From Gallionella sp. (GTDB taxonomy: Bacteria > Pseudomonadota > Gammaproteobacteria > Burkholderiales > Gallionellaceae), in the NCBI GenBank assembly GCA_028707275.1, contig JAQTUP010000003.1, forward strand, positions 216,533 through 280,532: a stretch of 64,000 bases of DNA. The letters run 5' to 3'. Within the stretch, counting starts at the first letter, position 1, and the number at the start of each line of letters is the position of its first letter. Made by a program: the position numbers and the translations under genes. Positions 34,181 to 44,980 of this stretch are shown here, piece by piece. The notes below the pieces were generated by a model that worked only from the letters and a program-made list of their open reading frames with translations, was not told the origin of the DNA and did no database searches.

Positions 34181-34585
34181 GTGAAAATCTCCTCGGATCG
34201 TCTGCCGGGCAACGATAAACTGCGCATCGACAAATGGCTGTGGGCGGCGCGTTTTTATAAGACGCGCAGTCTTGCCGCAGATGCGGTGGACGCCCGCAAA
34301 GTAATGGTCAATGCAGGGTGGGTCAAGCCTGCCAGGACGATCGGTGCGGGGGATATACTGGAAATACGCGCGGGTCAGGTACGCTTTGAGGTGGAAGTGC
34401 TGGCGATCTCGGACAAACGGGGTCCGGCACCGGCGGCACAGAAGCTCTATCGCGAATCTGACGAGAGCATCGGTCGGCGGGAGGCGATTGCCGCGCAACT
34501 TAAATTACAGCCGGAATTTTTTACCAGGGGTCGTCCGACCAAGCGCGACCGGCGCGAGATCGAGAAATTCAGACATGAAGAGTGA
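34181..34585 (+). CDS. hslR: Hsp15 ribosome-associated heat-shock protein (S4 domain)
   Basis: A 134-residue S4-domain RNA-binding protein. LRIDKWLWAARFYKTRSLA is the diagnostic N-terminal block; the basic C-terminus (RGRPTKRDRREIEKFRHEE) is also typical. Hsp15 rescues 50S subunits that carry a stalled peptidyl-tRNA. It starts at GTG 34181 after a GGTGA-like stretch and overlaps the downstream thioredoxin-like gene by eleven bases. The length matches the family. Confidence 0.9.
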   Translation: MKISSDRLPGNDKLRIDKWLWAARFYKTRSLAADAVDARKVMVNAGWVKPARTIGAGDILEIRAGQVRFEVEVLAISDKRGPAPAAQKLYRESDESIGRREAIAAQLKLQPEFFTRGRPTKRDRREIEKFRHEE

Positions 34586-35084
34586 AAGCCGCAGCCGCCC
34601 GCCGACAGACATACGGCGGCGCGGTTATGCCGTCAACCTGTTGTTGTTTGTGCTGCTGGTGGCGGGCATCCGGCTCTGGCAACAACGCGACATGGTAAGC
34701 GGTTCGGCGCCGAGATTGCCGGGCGTCACCACAGCAGGCGGGCCCTTGCCCGCGCATCCGGTGCTGGTGCACTTTTGGGCGAGCTGGTGTCCGGTCTGTC
34801 GCGCCGAGCAAGGTTCCATCGCAGACATCGCACACGACGATCCGAACGTGGTGACCATCGCGATGCAGAGCGGCAAGGCAGAAGAGGTAGCGCGCCACAT
34901 GCGCGAACAGGGCATCGATTTTCCGGTGCTGAACGATCCGGACGGCAGTATCGCCCGAGCCTGGGGGGTTCACGCCGTACCGGCCAGCTTCATTCTCTCG
35001 CCGGACGGGCGGATACGTTTTGTCGAGGTCGGCTACACCACAAAAATCGGACTGCAAGTCCGGACATGGCTGGCCGGAATCTGA
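34575..35084 (+). CDS. membrane-anchored TlpA/ResA-like thiol-disulfide reductase
   Basis: A 169-residue protein with one N-terminal membrane anchor (residues 17-36, YAVNLLLFVLLVAGIRLW) and a periplasmic thioredoxin fold. The active site is WASWCPVCR. The cis-proline loop GVHAVPASFIL and the VGYTTKIG end complete the fold. The wide-open CPVC pair suggests a reductase of the TlpA/DsbE/ScsD-type group; the precise target (for example apocytochromes c) cannot be read from the sequence. The ATG at 34575 is preferred; the earlier in-frame region lies within hslR. Confidence 0.85.
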   Translation: MKSESRSRPPTDIRRRGYAVNLLLFVLLVAGIRLWQQRDMVSGSAPRLPGVTTAGGPLPAHPVLVHFWASWCPVCRAEQGSIADIAHDDPNVVTIAMQSGKAEEVARHMREQGIDFPVLNDPDGSIARAWGVHAVPASFILSPDGRIRFVEVGYTTKIGLQVRTWLAGI

Positions 35085-35210
35085 TTTAAGGCGGTGTTGC
35101 AATTAACTGTTGGCAGCAATCCGATCGCACTAAAAAGCAGTTTCACGCGTAGACGCGGAGTAGTGTTCCCCTTTCAACCCGAGCTCGTCTTGCACATGAC
35201 CCGATAATCT

Positions 35211-37379
35211 ATGTTCGTCGTCCGAGTCGCCCTTGATATCCCTGTCCCCACCCTGTTTGATTACACGGTGGAGGACGCCGCACAGGTCGGGCAGCGCGTG
35301 ATCGTTTTGTTCGGGCGCCGACAGCTGGTCGGCATCATCATGGAAGTCGCTGCGACTTCAGCCTTGTCGGCTGACCGGATTAAACCTGTGGTGCAGGTGT
35401 TGCACGACAGCGAGCCGCTGTCGGCTAACCTGCTGGATCTTCTGCGGTTTTGCAGCAATTATTATCACAGTCCTGTAGGTCAGGTCGTCTTGTTAGCCTT
35501 GCCAGCAAGGCTGCGTTCGGATAAACCCCTCAAAAGCAAACCGGCTTATCGTCTGAGTGACGGCATTGCCGATTTTGAACCTTTGCCCGTGCGTCAGGTG
35601 GTAGCGCGACGTATTCTGGATGAGTTGGCCGTGCATCCTTGCACGTTCGAACAGATCAAGGCCTTGTCCGCTACTGCGGGCGCGCAGTTAAAGAGGCTGG
35701 TGGCGGCAGGCAGGGTGCAAAGTTTTATTCACGCACCCGCCCGGATTTCCGCAGCGCCGCATACTTTCAGCAACGCGCATCAGTTGACTCCTGAGCAGGA
35801 GGCGGCGGTGGACAGTGTCAGGAGCGCTGCGGGCTACGGCTGTTTTTTGTTGCACGGCATTACGGGCAGCGGCAAGACTGAGGTGTATGTACATCTGATG
35901 GATGACGCGTTGCGCCGTGCGGGGCAGGTATTGTTGCTGGTGCCGGAGATCAATTTAACGCCGCAACTGGAGAATTATTTCAGTCGCAGGTTTTCCGGCG
36001 TGGTGCTGGTGAGTCTGCACAGCGGCTTGTCCGAACAGGAGCGCCTGCATAACTGGCAGCAGGCGCAGTCAGGCGCGGCACAAATCGTGCTCGGTACACG
36101 TCTGGCAGTCTTCGCAGAAATGCCCGCCTTGTCGCTCATCATTGTGGATGAGGAGCATGACAGCTCGTTCAAACAACAGGATGGCCTGCGCTATTCGGCA
36201 CGAGATGTGGCGATTTTTCGGGCCAGGCAGTGTGCGGTGCCCATCGTGCTCGGTTCGGCTACGCCATCGCTGGAGAGCTATCATAACGCGCAGACCGGAC
36301 GTTATCGCATGCTCAGGCTGACCGGGCGGGCGCAGTCGGGCGCGCGCCTGCCACGGGTGAGCTACATCAATATCAATCAATCGGTCATGACGGACGGGAT
36401 CAGCGAAAAGCTGTTGCGCGAGGTCGGGGTGCGTATCGGGCGCGTGGAGCAGAGTCTGCTGTTTATCAATCGCCGGGGTTACGCGCCCGTGCTGATGTGC
36501 ACCGAATGCGGCTGGTTGTCCGATTGTCGGCACTGTGCCGGCAAGATGGTGTTGCATCGCAATGAAAATCGCCTGCGTTGCCATCATTGCGGCTATCAGC
36601 TGCGTGTGCCCACCGCTTGTCCCGGTTGCGGCAAGGCCGGTCTGCATCCGGTCGGCAGCGGGACACAGCGCGTGGAGGAGGTGTTAAACGCGCGCTTCCC
36701 GGACGCGCGGGTACTCCGGGTCGACCGGGACAGTACCCGCAGCAAGCGCGCGTGGAATATGATGCGTGAGCAGATACACGCCAATGAAGTAGATGTTTTG
36801 GTCGGCACGCAAATGTTGGCCAAGGGGCATGATTTTCCGGCACTGACGCTGGTGGGTGTGCTCAATTGCGACAGCGCGTTATACAGCAGCGATTTTCGAG
36901 CCGCCGAAAAGCTGTTCGCGCAGCTGATGCAGGTGTCGGGGCGCGCCGGGCGGGCAGATAAGCCGGGGGACGTGGTGATACAGACGGCTTTCCCGGATCA
37001 CCCACTGTTTCGCTGTTTGCAAAACCACGACTTTGAGGGGTGGGCGGCGGCTTTGCTGGTCGAGCGGCAGATGGCAGGCTTTCCGCCCTTTGTTTTTCAG
37101 GCGATGTTGCGTGTCGAGGGAATGAATGAGCCCGAAGTCTATGAGTATCTGAATCTGGCGCGTGCTTCGGCCATAAAATTGCAACACCAGGTCGATATAC
37201 TGGGCGTCGTACCTGCCACGCTTGCGCGCCGCGCTAACCACGTCCGCGCGCAACTGCTGATTCAGGCTGATACGCGCAGGGCTTTGCAGCAATTTCTTCG
37301 CACCTGGAAACCGTTGCTCGACGCGCTCCCGGCCAGGAAACTGCGTTGCCAGCTGGACATTGACCCGCTTGAGTTTTAA
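35211..37379 (+). CDS. priA: primosomal protein N' (replication restart helicase)
   Basis: A 722-residue PriA, the superfamily 2 helicase that reloads DnaB at stalled forks. The N-terminal 3'-DNA-binding domain occupies residues 1-100. Walker A is GITGSGKT at 216-223 and the DEEH box is at 313-316. Eight zinc-ligand cysteines are visible in two clusters (CTECGWLSDCRHC and CHHCGYQLRVPTACPGCG). Later helicase motifs such as GTQMLAKGHDFPALTLVG and QVSGRAGR complete the core. The gene stands alone, with a 126-base upstream spacer. Confidence 0.97.
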   Translation: MFVVRVALDIPVPTLFDYTVEDAAQVGQRVIVLFGRRQLVGIIMEVAATSALSADRIKPVVQVLHDSEPLSANLLDLLRFCSNYYHSPVGQVVLLALPARLRSDKPLKSKPAYRLSDGIADFEPLPVRQVVARRILDELAVHPCTFEQIKALSATAGAQLKRLVAAGRVQSFIHAPARISAAPHTFSNAHQLTPEQEAAVDSVRSAAGYGCFLLHGITGSGKTEVYVHLMDDALRRAGQVLLLVPEINLTPQLENYFSRRFSGVVLVSLHSGLSEQERLHNWQQAQSGAAQIVLGTRLAVFAEMPALSLIIVDEEHDSSFKQQDGLRYSARDVAIFRARQCAVPIVLGSATPSLESYHNAQTGRYRMLRLTGRAQSGARLPRVSYININQSVMTDGISEKLLREVGVRIGRVEQSLLFINRRGYAPVLMCTECGWLSDCRHCAGKMVLHRNENRLRCHHCGYQLRVPTACPGCGKAGLHPVGSGTQRVEEVLNARFPDARVLRVDRDSTRSKRAWNMMREQIHANEVDVLVGTQMLAKGHDFPALTLVGVLNCDSALYSSDFRAAEKLFAQLMQVSGRAGRADKPGDVVIQTAFPDHPLFRCLQNHDFEGWAAALLVERQMAGFPPFVFQAMLRVEGMNEPEVYEYLNLARASAIKLQHQVDILGVVPATLARRANHVRAQLLIQADTRRALQQFLRTWKPLLDALPARKLRCQLDIDPLEF

Positions 37380-37455
37380 TTTTTGAGCGGTTGTGGTGGA
37401 CGGAAGTCCCTGACAGGGGCTGGTGTATAATGTTTATCAAAAATGAGAGGTTAAT

Positions 37456-38223
37456 ATGATAAGAGATATTCAGAGATTCACCCTGGCTGATTTGTCGCTG
37501 CCGGTCAAAACGCTTTTTACCGGCTATCTGCTGGTCATTGGTTTGGGTTTATTATTTGCGGGGGCTCAGATCATGCTGACGCACGGCATGGCAGACGGGA
37601 AGCTCGGTCTTTCTGTGGATGATATCGTGTACAGCTATCACGGTAATCACGACGGCCCGGATGCGTCCAAGCTGGAGTCCAAACTGCATGGTTCGATGAA
37701 GGAAAATGCGCCTCCTGAAGTGCGCATCGCCCTGCTCAAGTGGGCAGGCGAGGGCGCTCCGGTCGGTGAATGGGAGGGCAATATCAAGCCTCTGGTCGAA
37801 CAACATTGTGCGCCCTGTCATGCCAATATGCCGGGGCTGGCTAATCTCTCCGATAAGGCGGTGATGGACACGATGACCACGCGCGACGAGGGCGCATCCT
37901 TTTCCACGCTGACCCGTGTGTCGCACATCCATCTGTTTGGCATCGCCTTTATTTTCTTCTTCGTGGGCTGGATTTTCACCTATGCGACTGGTTTCTCGCC
38001 GCTTGTCAAGGCTATCCTTATTTTCACGCCGTTTGGTTTTTTGATCGTCGACGTCGCCTCATGGTGGCTCACGAAGATGAATCCAAACTTCGCCTGGCTG
38101 GTTATTATCGGTGGATTCGGCTACAGCATGGCGTCGACTGTGATGATCTTCACCTCTTTGTACCAGATGTGGATAGCCCCGCTGCACACGATCAAACCGG
38201 CAAACCCGGTCGCGGAGAAGTGA
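37456..38223 (+). CDS. inner-membrane protein with one haem c motif (CAPCH)
   Basis: A 255-residue membrane protein with one early helix (about 21-42) and three late helices (about 156-178, 184-204 and 211-237). The loop between them is about 110 residues and carries a single haem c attachment site C118-A-P-C121-H122, plus HGNHDG near residues 62-67. If the loop is periplasmic, it would hold one covalent haem. Histidines H157 and H159 at the start of helix 2 could bind a second cofactor, which is speculation. I do not know the function; electron transfer is the likely theme. TATAAT lies at 37426-37431 upstream. Confidence 0.7.
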   Translation: MIRDIQRFTLADLSLPVKTLFTGYLLVIGLGLLFAGAQIMLTHGMADGKLGLSVDDIVYSYHGNHDGPDASKLESKLHGSMKENAPPEVRIALLKWAGEGAPVGEWEGNIKPLVEQHCAPCHANMPGLANLSDKAVMDTMTTRDEGASFSTLTRVSHIHLFGIAFIFFFVGWIFTYATGFSPLVKAILIFTPFGFLIVDVASWWLTKMNPNFAWLVIIGGFGYSMASTVMIFTSLYQMWIAPLHTIKPANPVAEK

Positions 38224-38224
38224 G

Positions 38225-39634
38225 CTGACCGCCGATCAATCCCTGCTGGCCGCCCTCGCCGCTGTCGCGGGCGGAGATAGTGTCCTGACAGGTGTAGCGG
38301 CACGGCCTTATTGCCAGGATTGGCGCGGGCGGTATTCCGGTGTCGCGCTGGCTGTCGTGTTCCCGTCGGACACGGACCAGGTGTCCGATATCGTCAGGCT
38401 GTGTGTCTCGCGGCAAGTGTCCATCGTGCCGCAGGGGGGGAACACCAGTTTGTGCGGGGGCGGCGTGCCGCTCAAAGGTGGGCGTCAGGTCGTGCTGAAC
38501 TTGTCTCGCATGAATCGGATACGCGCGATGGATGCTGTCAATTACACCATGACGGTTGACGCAGGTTGCAAGCTGGCGGCGTTATACGAAGCCGCCGAAC
38601 AGGCGGACAGGCTGTTTCCGCTGGGGCTGACGGCGATCGCGCCGCATTGCGAAATCGGCGGTAATCTCTCGACCAACGCGGGCGGTATCGGGGTGCTGCG
38701 TTACGGCAGCGCGCGCGATCTGGTGCTGGGGTTGGAGGTGGTGCTGCCCGATGGTCGTATCTGGCACGGCTTGCGCCGTCTGCGCAAGGACAACACCGGC
38801 TATGATCTCAAACATTTGTTCATCGGCGCGGAAGGGACGTTAGGCATTATTACGGCGGCGGTGTTGAAATTATTTCCGCGCCCGCAGGCCAGTGCCACCG
38901 CGTGTGTGGCGATTGGCTGCCCTGAGGTTGCGGTGCGCTTGCTCGCGCATATTCGCGCTCACTGCGGCCAGTCGTTGAGCGGCTTTGAAATCATCTCGCG
39001 CAACTGTCTGGATCTGGTTTTTAAACATATCGAAGATACGCATGAACCATTCGGGACGAAATATGAATGGTATCTGCTGATCAAGCTGGACGATATGTTG
39101 CAAGCATCACCCGAGATCGCCTTGCGCTGCGGCCTGCAAGATTTTGGTGAAGAAGTGCTGGCGTTCGGTGTTTCCGCCGATTCGACAGTTTCGGAAAAAT
39201 GGTGGCAGCTGCGCAAAAACATCAGTGAGGCGCAAAAGCGCGAAGGGCTCAGCATCAAGCATGACGTGGCCGTACCGGTCAGTCTGGTGGCGGAATTCAT
39301 CGCCCGCGCCAGCCGTGAGTTGAGTTGTGCGTATCCTGGGGTACGCATCGTCGCGTTCGGTCACATGGGCGACGGCAATATCCATTTCAACGCATCCATG
39401 CCGGATGCCGGACAAAACAGGGCGTTTATCGGGCAACAGGAGCACGGGGTAAACCGGCTCGTCTATGAAGTGGTGCGCGAGTTGTGTGGCAGTATCAGCG
39501 CCGAACACGGTTTGGGGCAACTCAAGCGTGAAGTCATCCGTGACTACAAAGATCCGCTGGAGCTGGAGCTGATGCGCACGGTCAAGCAGGCATTCGATCC
39601 TTCAGGGTTGATGAATCCGGGCAAGGTCATCTGA
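38225..39634 (+). CDS. FAD-linked oxidase / D-2-hydroxyacid dehydrogenase family, probable CTG start
   Basis: A 469-residue flavoprotein of the GlcD/D-lactate-dehydrogenase group. The PP-loop is VPQGGNTSLCGGG; GHMGDGNIHFN and EHGLGQLKR are the C-terminal substrate-site histidine motifs. The first in-frame ATG/GTG/TTG is GTG 38357, which would cut off about 44 residues that match the family (TGVAARPYCQDWRGRY, then GVALAVV). The frame is open back to CTG 38225, one base after the previous stop, with GGAGA at 38214-38218 as ribosome-binding site. It probably oxidises a D-2-hydroxyacid; the substrate is not certain. Coupled to the haem-motif gene. Confidence 0.8.
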   Translation: MTADQSLLAALAAVAGGDSVLTGVAARPYCQDWRGRYSGVALAVVFPSDTDQVSDIVRLCVSRQVSIVPQGGNTSLCGGGVPLKGGRQVVLNLSRMNRIRAMDAVNYTMTVDAGCKLAALYEAAEQADRLFPLGLTAIAPHCEIGGNLSTNAGGIGVLRYGSARDLVLGLEVVLPDGRIWHGLRRLRKDNTGYDLKHLFIGAEGTLGIITAAVLKLFPRPQASATACVAIGCPEVAVRLLAHIRAHCGQSLSGFEIISRNCLDLVFKHIEDTHEPFGTKYEWYLLIKLDDMLQASPEIALRCGLQDFGEEVLAFGVSADSTVSEKWWQLRKNISEAQKREGLSIKHDVAVPVSLVAEFIARASRELSCAYPGVRIVAFGHMGDGNIHFNASMPDAGQNRAFIGQQEHGVNRLVYEVVRELCGSISAEHGLGQLKREVIRDYKDPLELELMRTVKQAFDPSGLMNPGKVI

Positions 39635-39677
39635 GTTTTTTGCTCTTCGCTGACGGCGGACAGTTCCGTCATCCGGG

Positions 39678-40061
39678 TTATTTTTTCTGTATCAATTCAA
39701 TCTTGTACCCGTCAGGGTCTTCGACGAACGCAATCACGGTGCTGCCGTGTTGCATCGGTCCTGCTTCTCGCACCACTTTGCCGCCCAGCAGTTTGATTTT
39801 TTCACAGGCCGCACAAGCATTTTCAACTTCGATGGCGATGTGGCCGAATGCGTTGCCCATCTCGTATTCTGTCACGCCCCAGTTGTGGGTGAGTTCGATC
39901 ACCGCGCCTTGCGTTTCATCACCGAATCCGACAAAGGCCAGCGTGAATTTACCCTCCGGGTAATCGGTGCGGCGCAGTAATTTCATGCCGAGCACGCCGG
40001 TATAGAAGGCGAGCGATTGTTCCAGATTAACGACTCGTAACATGGTATGCAGTATGCGCAT
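39678..40061 (-). CDS. gloA: lactoylglutathione lyase (glyoxalase I)
   Basis: A 127-residue glyoxalase I, which isomerises the methylglyoxal-glutathione hemithioacetal to S-lactoylglutathione. All four metal ligands of the nickel-type bacterial enzyme are in place: H5, E56, H74 and E122. The absence of the loops found in zinc-type enzymes fits the nickel class. It is convergent with the FAD oxidase gene and divergent from thiD. Confidence 0.95.
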   Translation of the reverse strand: MRILHTMLRVVNLEQSLAFYTGVLGMKLLRRTDYPEGKFTLAFVGFGDETQGAVIELTHNWGVTEYEMGNAFGHIAIEVENACAACEKIKLLGGKVVREAGPMQHGSTVIAFVEDPDGYKIELIQKK

Positions 40062-40149
40062 CAGATCCTCACAGTGTTAAATTGATATTCGGCCTGTTTA
40101 TATAGGGTAAAATGACTGACCTGACACGCATAATAGCACTGCCCATACC

Positions 40150-40968
40150 ATGTCCGAGTCCTTCCCTTTAGTAATGAGTTTTGCCGCCACCGATCCGAGT
40201 GGCGGTGCCGGTTTACAGGCTGACATGTTGACGATTGCCAGCATGGGCTGCCATCCTCTGTCTGTCGTCACCGCCATCACCGTGCAAGACACCAGTGGCG
40301 TGGAGGATGTGCTGCCGATCGATCCTGAGTGGGTGACAGATCAGGCGCGCGCGATGCTCGAAGATGTGCCGGTCGCCGCTTTCAAGATCGGCCTGTTGGG
40401 CAGCGTGGAAAATATTGTGGCAATTGCCGAGATATTGGCGGATTATCCGGATGTACCTTTCGTGCTCGATACGGTTCTGGCTTCAGGGCGCGGCGATGAG
40501 CTGGCGGACGAAGATATGCTCGATGCCATCCGCGAATTGTTGATTCCGCAAGCAACGCTCGTCACACCCAACAGCATAGAGGCGCGTCGTCTGGCGATGG
40601 ATGAAGACGATGAAGAGGACGATCCCAGTCTGGAAGAATGTGCCAGACGTATCCTGGCGATGGGTTGCGAGTATGTGCTCATTACCGGTACGCACGAACA
40701 AACGCCCAAGGTGATTAATACCTTGTACAGCGAGCAGGGCATCGTGCGCAGCGATAGTTGGGCGCGTCTGCCGGGGATTTATCACGGTTCAGGATGCACT
40801 ATGGCATCGGCCATTGCCGCCCTGCTGGCACAAGGGGTCGATGTTCCCGAAGCCGTCAAGGAGGCGCAGGAGTACACTTGGCAAACGCTGAATGCCGGTT
40901 TCAGACCCGGTATGGGACAATACATCCCCGACAGGCTGTTCTGGGCGCGGGGCGAAGAGGATGAGTAG
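40150..40968 (+). CDS. thiD: hydroxymethylpyrimidine/phosphomethylpyrimidine kinase
   Basis: A 272-residue ribokinase-like enzyme that phosphorylates HMP and HMP-P for thiamine synthesis. The N-terminal FAATDPSGGAGLQADMLT is diagnostic. TLVTPNSIEARRLAMDE and the anion-hole GSGCTMASAIAA motif complete the site. A run of acidic residues (DEDDEEDDPSLEE) about residue 155-167 is longer than in enteric ThiD. It is followed by thiE. No THI-box riboswitch is apparent in the 88-base upstream spacer. Confidence 0.94.
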   Translation: MSESFPLVMSFAATDPSGGAGLQADMLTIASMGCHPLSVVTAITVQDTSGVEDVLPIDPEWVTDQARAMLEDVPVAAFKIGLLGSVENIVAIAEILADYPDVPFVLDTVLASGRGDELADEDMLDAIRELLIPQATLVTPNSIEARRLAMDEDDEEDDPSLEECARRILAMGCEYVLITGTHEQTPKVINTLYSEQGIVRSDSWARLPGIYHGSGCTMASAIAALLAQGVDVPEAVKEAQEYTWQTLNAGFRPGMGQYIPDRLFWARGEEDE

Positions 40969-40975
40969 ACCCGGA

Positions 40976-41007
40976 ATTCAGGATCCGGGATTCAGGATTC
41001 AGGATTT
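40976..41007. repeat. GGATTCA simple repeat, copy 1
   Basis: GGATCCGGGATTCAGGATTC and the next few bases form repeated GGATTCA units between thiD and thiE. The same GGATTCAGGATTCAGGATT is present at about 44918-44936 after hemB, and related CGCATCC units at 45008-45030. Confidence 0.6.
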
Positions 41008-41032
41008 GGTCGGCAGGTCGGGCGCGAGCCCG

Positions 41033-41665
41033 ATGCAACAGCGGATCATTGGTTTATATGTCATTACGCCTGAGGAGCCCGATACGGCTAAATTGCAGCG
41101 ACAGGTTAAACTGGCCTTGCAAGGCGGTGCGCGCGTCCTGCAATATCGGAACAAGCTGGGCAATGCGGCGTTGCGCATGGAGCAGGCGAGGGCTTTGCGC
41201 CAGTTGACGCGTGAGTTTGCGGTGCCCTTCATCATTAATGATGATGTCGTATTAGCTGGGCAGGTGGATGCCGATGGCGTGCATCTGGGCGGCGATGATG
41301 GCAGCATTGCGGCCGCCCGGCACGCGCTGGGCTTTGATAAAATGATCGGCGTATCTTGTTATAATGACTTCAGCCTGGCGCAGGATGCCGCTGATCTGGG
41401 GGCTGACTATATCGCTTTCGGCGCCTTCTTCGCCTCGACGATTAAACCTTGTGCGCCGGTGGCAACACCGGATTTGCTGAATCGGGCGCGCCGCGAGATT
41501 GATCTGCCGCTGGTGGCGATAGGCGGGATTACGGCGGCGAATGGCGCCTCCTTGCTGGAGGCTGGTGCTGGCGCGCTGGCGGTTATCTCGGCGGTATTTT
41601 CCGCTCCGGATATTGAAGGCGCAACAAGGGATTTTTCCAATCTATTCAAAGCAGACCTTTTATAA
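41033..41665 (+). CDS. thiE: thiamine-phosphate synthase
   Basis: A 210-residue TIM-barrel enzyme that joins HMP-PP and thiazole phosphate. GLYVITPE starts the barrel; LQYRNK, FIINDDVVLA, DGVHLGGDD, GVSCYND and VAIGGITAAN are the usual blocks. ATG 41033 gives the standard length but has a weak ribosome-binding site. An in-frame ATG at 40961, inside the thiD stop region and after GAAGAGG, would add 24 residues (SRPGIQDPGFRIQDLVG) encoded by a simple repeat. Either start is possible. Confidence 0.88.
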   Translation: MQQRIIGLYVITPEEPDTAKLQRQVKLALQGGARVLQYRNKLGNAALRMEQARALRQLTREFAVPFIINDDVVLAGQVDADGVHLGGDDGSIAAARHALGFDKMIGVSCYNDFSLAQDAADLGADYIAFGAFFASTIKPCAPVATPDLLNRARREIDLPLVAIGGITAANGASLLEAGAGALAVISAVFSAPDIEGATRDFSNLFKADLL

Positions 41666-41781
41666 GTTTTGCGGGATAAAGCCACCGCGCAGCGAATGAT
41701 GAGGCGACTGACAGACGAGAAATGAGCGAGCACGCGAGGCGCGTGTTTCGCCTGCAAAACAAATTTATAAAGGTATTTAAC

Positions 41782-43065
41782 ATGACTTCACACAATCAAG
41801 AGCTGTTCGACGCATCGCAACAGGTTATTCCAGGCGGCGTGAATTCGCCGGTGCGCGCGTTTCGTTCGGTCGGCGGCACTCCTTTGTTTTTTCAGCGTGG
41901 CCGTGGCGCTTACGTATGGGATGCAGATGACAAGCGCTATATAGATTACGTGGGTTCATGGGGGCCGATGATCGCAGGTCACTGCCATCCTGATGTTGTC
42001 AAAGCGGTACAGGATGCTGCCGCCAATGGACTGGGTTTTGGTGCGCCAACCGCGTCCGAGCTTGAAATAGCCGGGCTGTTGTGCCGCCTGTTGCCGAGTC
42101 TGGAAATGGTGAGGCTGGTCAGCTCCGGTACGGAAGCGACCATGACGGCGATTCGTCTGGCCAGAGGCTTTACCGGGCGCTCCCGTATCGTCAAGTTTGA
42201 AGGGTGTTACCACGGCCATTCGGATGGTTTGCTGGTCAAGGCAGGTTCCGGCGCGCTGACCTTCGGGCAGCCGAGTTCATCCGGCGTACCTGCCGAAATT
42301 GCCGCGCTCACTACCGTGCTCGATTACAACGATGCCGCAGGGTTGGAGCGCGCCTTTGCCGAAATGGGGGATGAGATCGCTGCCGTGATCGTCGAACCGG
42401 TTGCGGGCAACATGAATCTGGTTGCACCCAGGCCCGAATTTCTCGCGGCCTTGCGTCAGGTATGCACCAGGCATGGCGCGGTGTTGATTCTGGATGAGGT
42501 GATGACAGGATTTCGCGTGAGCTTGCAAGGCGCTCAGGGTTATTACGGTATCAAACCGGATCTGGTTACGCTGGGCAAGGTGATGGGCGGCGGTCTGCCG
42601 GCTGCTGCATTCGGCGGACGACGCGACATCATGCAATGTCTGGCGCCGATGGGATCCGTGTATCAGGCAGGTACCCTGTCGGGCAATCCGGTCGCCGTGG
42701 CGGCGGGGTTGGCGACCTTGAAGCTGGTGCAGCAGGAGGGTTTTTATGAATACCTCGAACAACGGGCTAAACAGTTGACCGAAGGGTTGACGGCGGCGGC
42801 TGAAAAATACGGCATCCCTTTTTGCGCCCAATCGGTAGGCGGCATGTTCGGCCTGTATTTCAGCGATGCAATCCCCACCAGCTACGCCGAGGTCATGTCC
42901 TGCGACAAGGAGGCCTTCAATCGTTTCTTCCACGCGATGTTGGATGCAGGCGTTTATCTGGCGCCTTCGGCATTCGAGGCCGGCTTCGTATCTTCCGCGC
43001 ACACAGCTGCTGACATTGACGAGACGATTGCCGCAGCGGACGCAATTTTTTCGGGCTGGAAATAA
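41782..43065 (+). CDS. hemL: glutamate-1-semialdehyde 2,1-aminomutase
   Basis: A 427-residue PLP enzyme that makes 5-aminolevulinate in the C5 haem pathway. The N-terminus [16 protein letters not shown], the PLP-binding lysine in [17 protein letters not shown] and the gating-loop [13 protein letters not shown] are all present. ATG 41782 follows AAAGGT and gives the usual length; an earlier in-frame ATG at 41722 lacks family similarity. It overlaps engB by one base (TAATG). Confidence 0.96.
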   Translation: MTSHNQELFDASQQVIPGGVNSPVRAFRSVGGTPLFFQRGRGAYVWDADDKRYIDYVGSWGPMIAGHCHPDVVKAVQDAAANGLGFGAPTASELEIAGLLCRLLPSLEMVRLVSSGTEATMTAIRLARGFTGRSRIVKFEGCYHGHSDGLLVKAGSGALTFGQPSSSGVPAEIAALTTVLDYNDAAGLERAFAEMGDEIAAVIVEPVAGNMNLVAPRPEFLAALRQVCTRHGAVLILDEVMTGFRVSLQGAQGYYGIKPDLVTLGKVMGGGLPAAAFGGRRDIMQCLAPMGSVYQAGTLSGNPVAVAAGLATLKLVQQEGFYEYLEQRAKQLTEGLTAAAEKYGIPFCAQSVGGMFGLYFSDAIPTSYAEVMSCDKEAFNRFFHAMLDAGVYLAPSAFEAGFVSSAHTAADIDETIAAADAIFSGWK

Positions 43066-43700
43066 TGGGATTATTCTCTCTGGCGACATTTTATACAACC
43101 GTCAATCACATCAAGGATTTGCCGATGCACGGCGGCCGGGAAGTGGCTTTTGTCGGCCGGTCCAATGCGGGTAAGTCGAGCGCGATCAACACGCTGGCCA
43201 ATCATGTGCGCCTGGCTTACACCAGCAAGACGCCGGGGCGCACCCAGCACCTGAATTACTTTTCACTGGGAAATGACCGTTATATCGTGGATTTGCCAGG
43301 TTACGGTTATGCCAAGGTGCCGCCTGAGGCCAAGCGCCACTGGGAATCGCTGTTGAGCACCTATTTGCAAAAGCGCGAGGAGTTGAGCGGGCTGGTCGTC
43401 ATCATGGACATACGTCGGCCCTTGCTGGAACTGGATGAAACCATGCTGGACTGGTTTGCGCCGACCGGCAAGCCCATACATATTCTGCTGACCAAATCCG
43501 ACAAGTTCAGCCGCCAACAATCGACGATCACCTTGATGAAGGTGAAAGCCTATCTTGCCGAGCATTATCCGCAGTGTTCGGTGCAGTTATTTTCCAGCTT
43601 GAAGAAGCTGGGCGTGGAAGAGGCTGAAGCCGTCATCGCAGGATGGCTGACGCCGGAGATTTCAGATGAACCAGCGGTTGATGAAGGCGTCATGGATTAG
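43065..43700 (+). CDS. engB: ribosome-biogenesis GTPase YihA/EngB
   Basis: A 211-residue small GTPase needed for 50S assembly. G1 is [10 protein letters not shown]2 [10 protein letters not shown]3 DLPGYG and G4 TKSD. The C-terminal 20 residues are acidic and variable. It starts inside the hemL stop, so haem synthesis and ribosome assembly genes are coupled here. A GTCGGGCT/AGCCCGAC palindrome follows the stop at 43711-43728. Confidence 0.95.
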   Translation: MGLFSLATFYTTVNHIKDLPMHGGREVAFVGRSNAGKSSAINTLANHVRLAYTSKTPGRTQHLNYFSLGNDRYIVDLPGYGYAKVPPEAKRHWESLLSTYLQKREELSGLVVIMDIRRPLLELDETMLDWFAPTGKPIHILLTKSDKFSRQQSTITLMKVKAYLAEHYPQCSVQLFSSLKKLGVEEAEAVIAGWLTPEISDEPAVDEGVMD

Positions 43701-44918
<1,218 letters not shown>

Positions 44919-44980
44919 GATTCAGGATTCAGGATTGCGGATTGAGGGAAACTCGCTGTGGGTTACTCAGTCCTCGCCAT

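Noticed and set aside
40062..40149. TPP riboswitch before thiD
   Set aside because: The spacer is only 88 bases and none of the conserved THI-box elements is visible.
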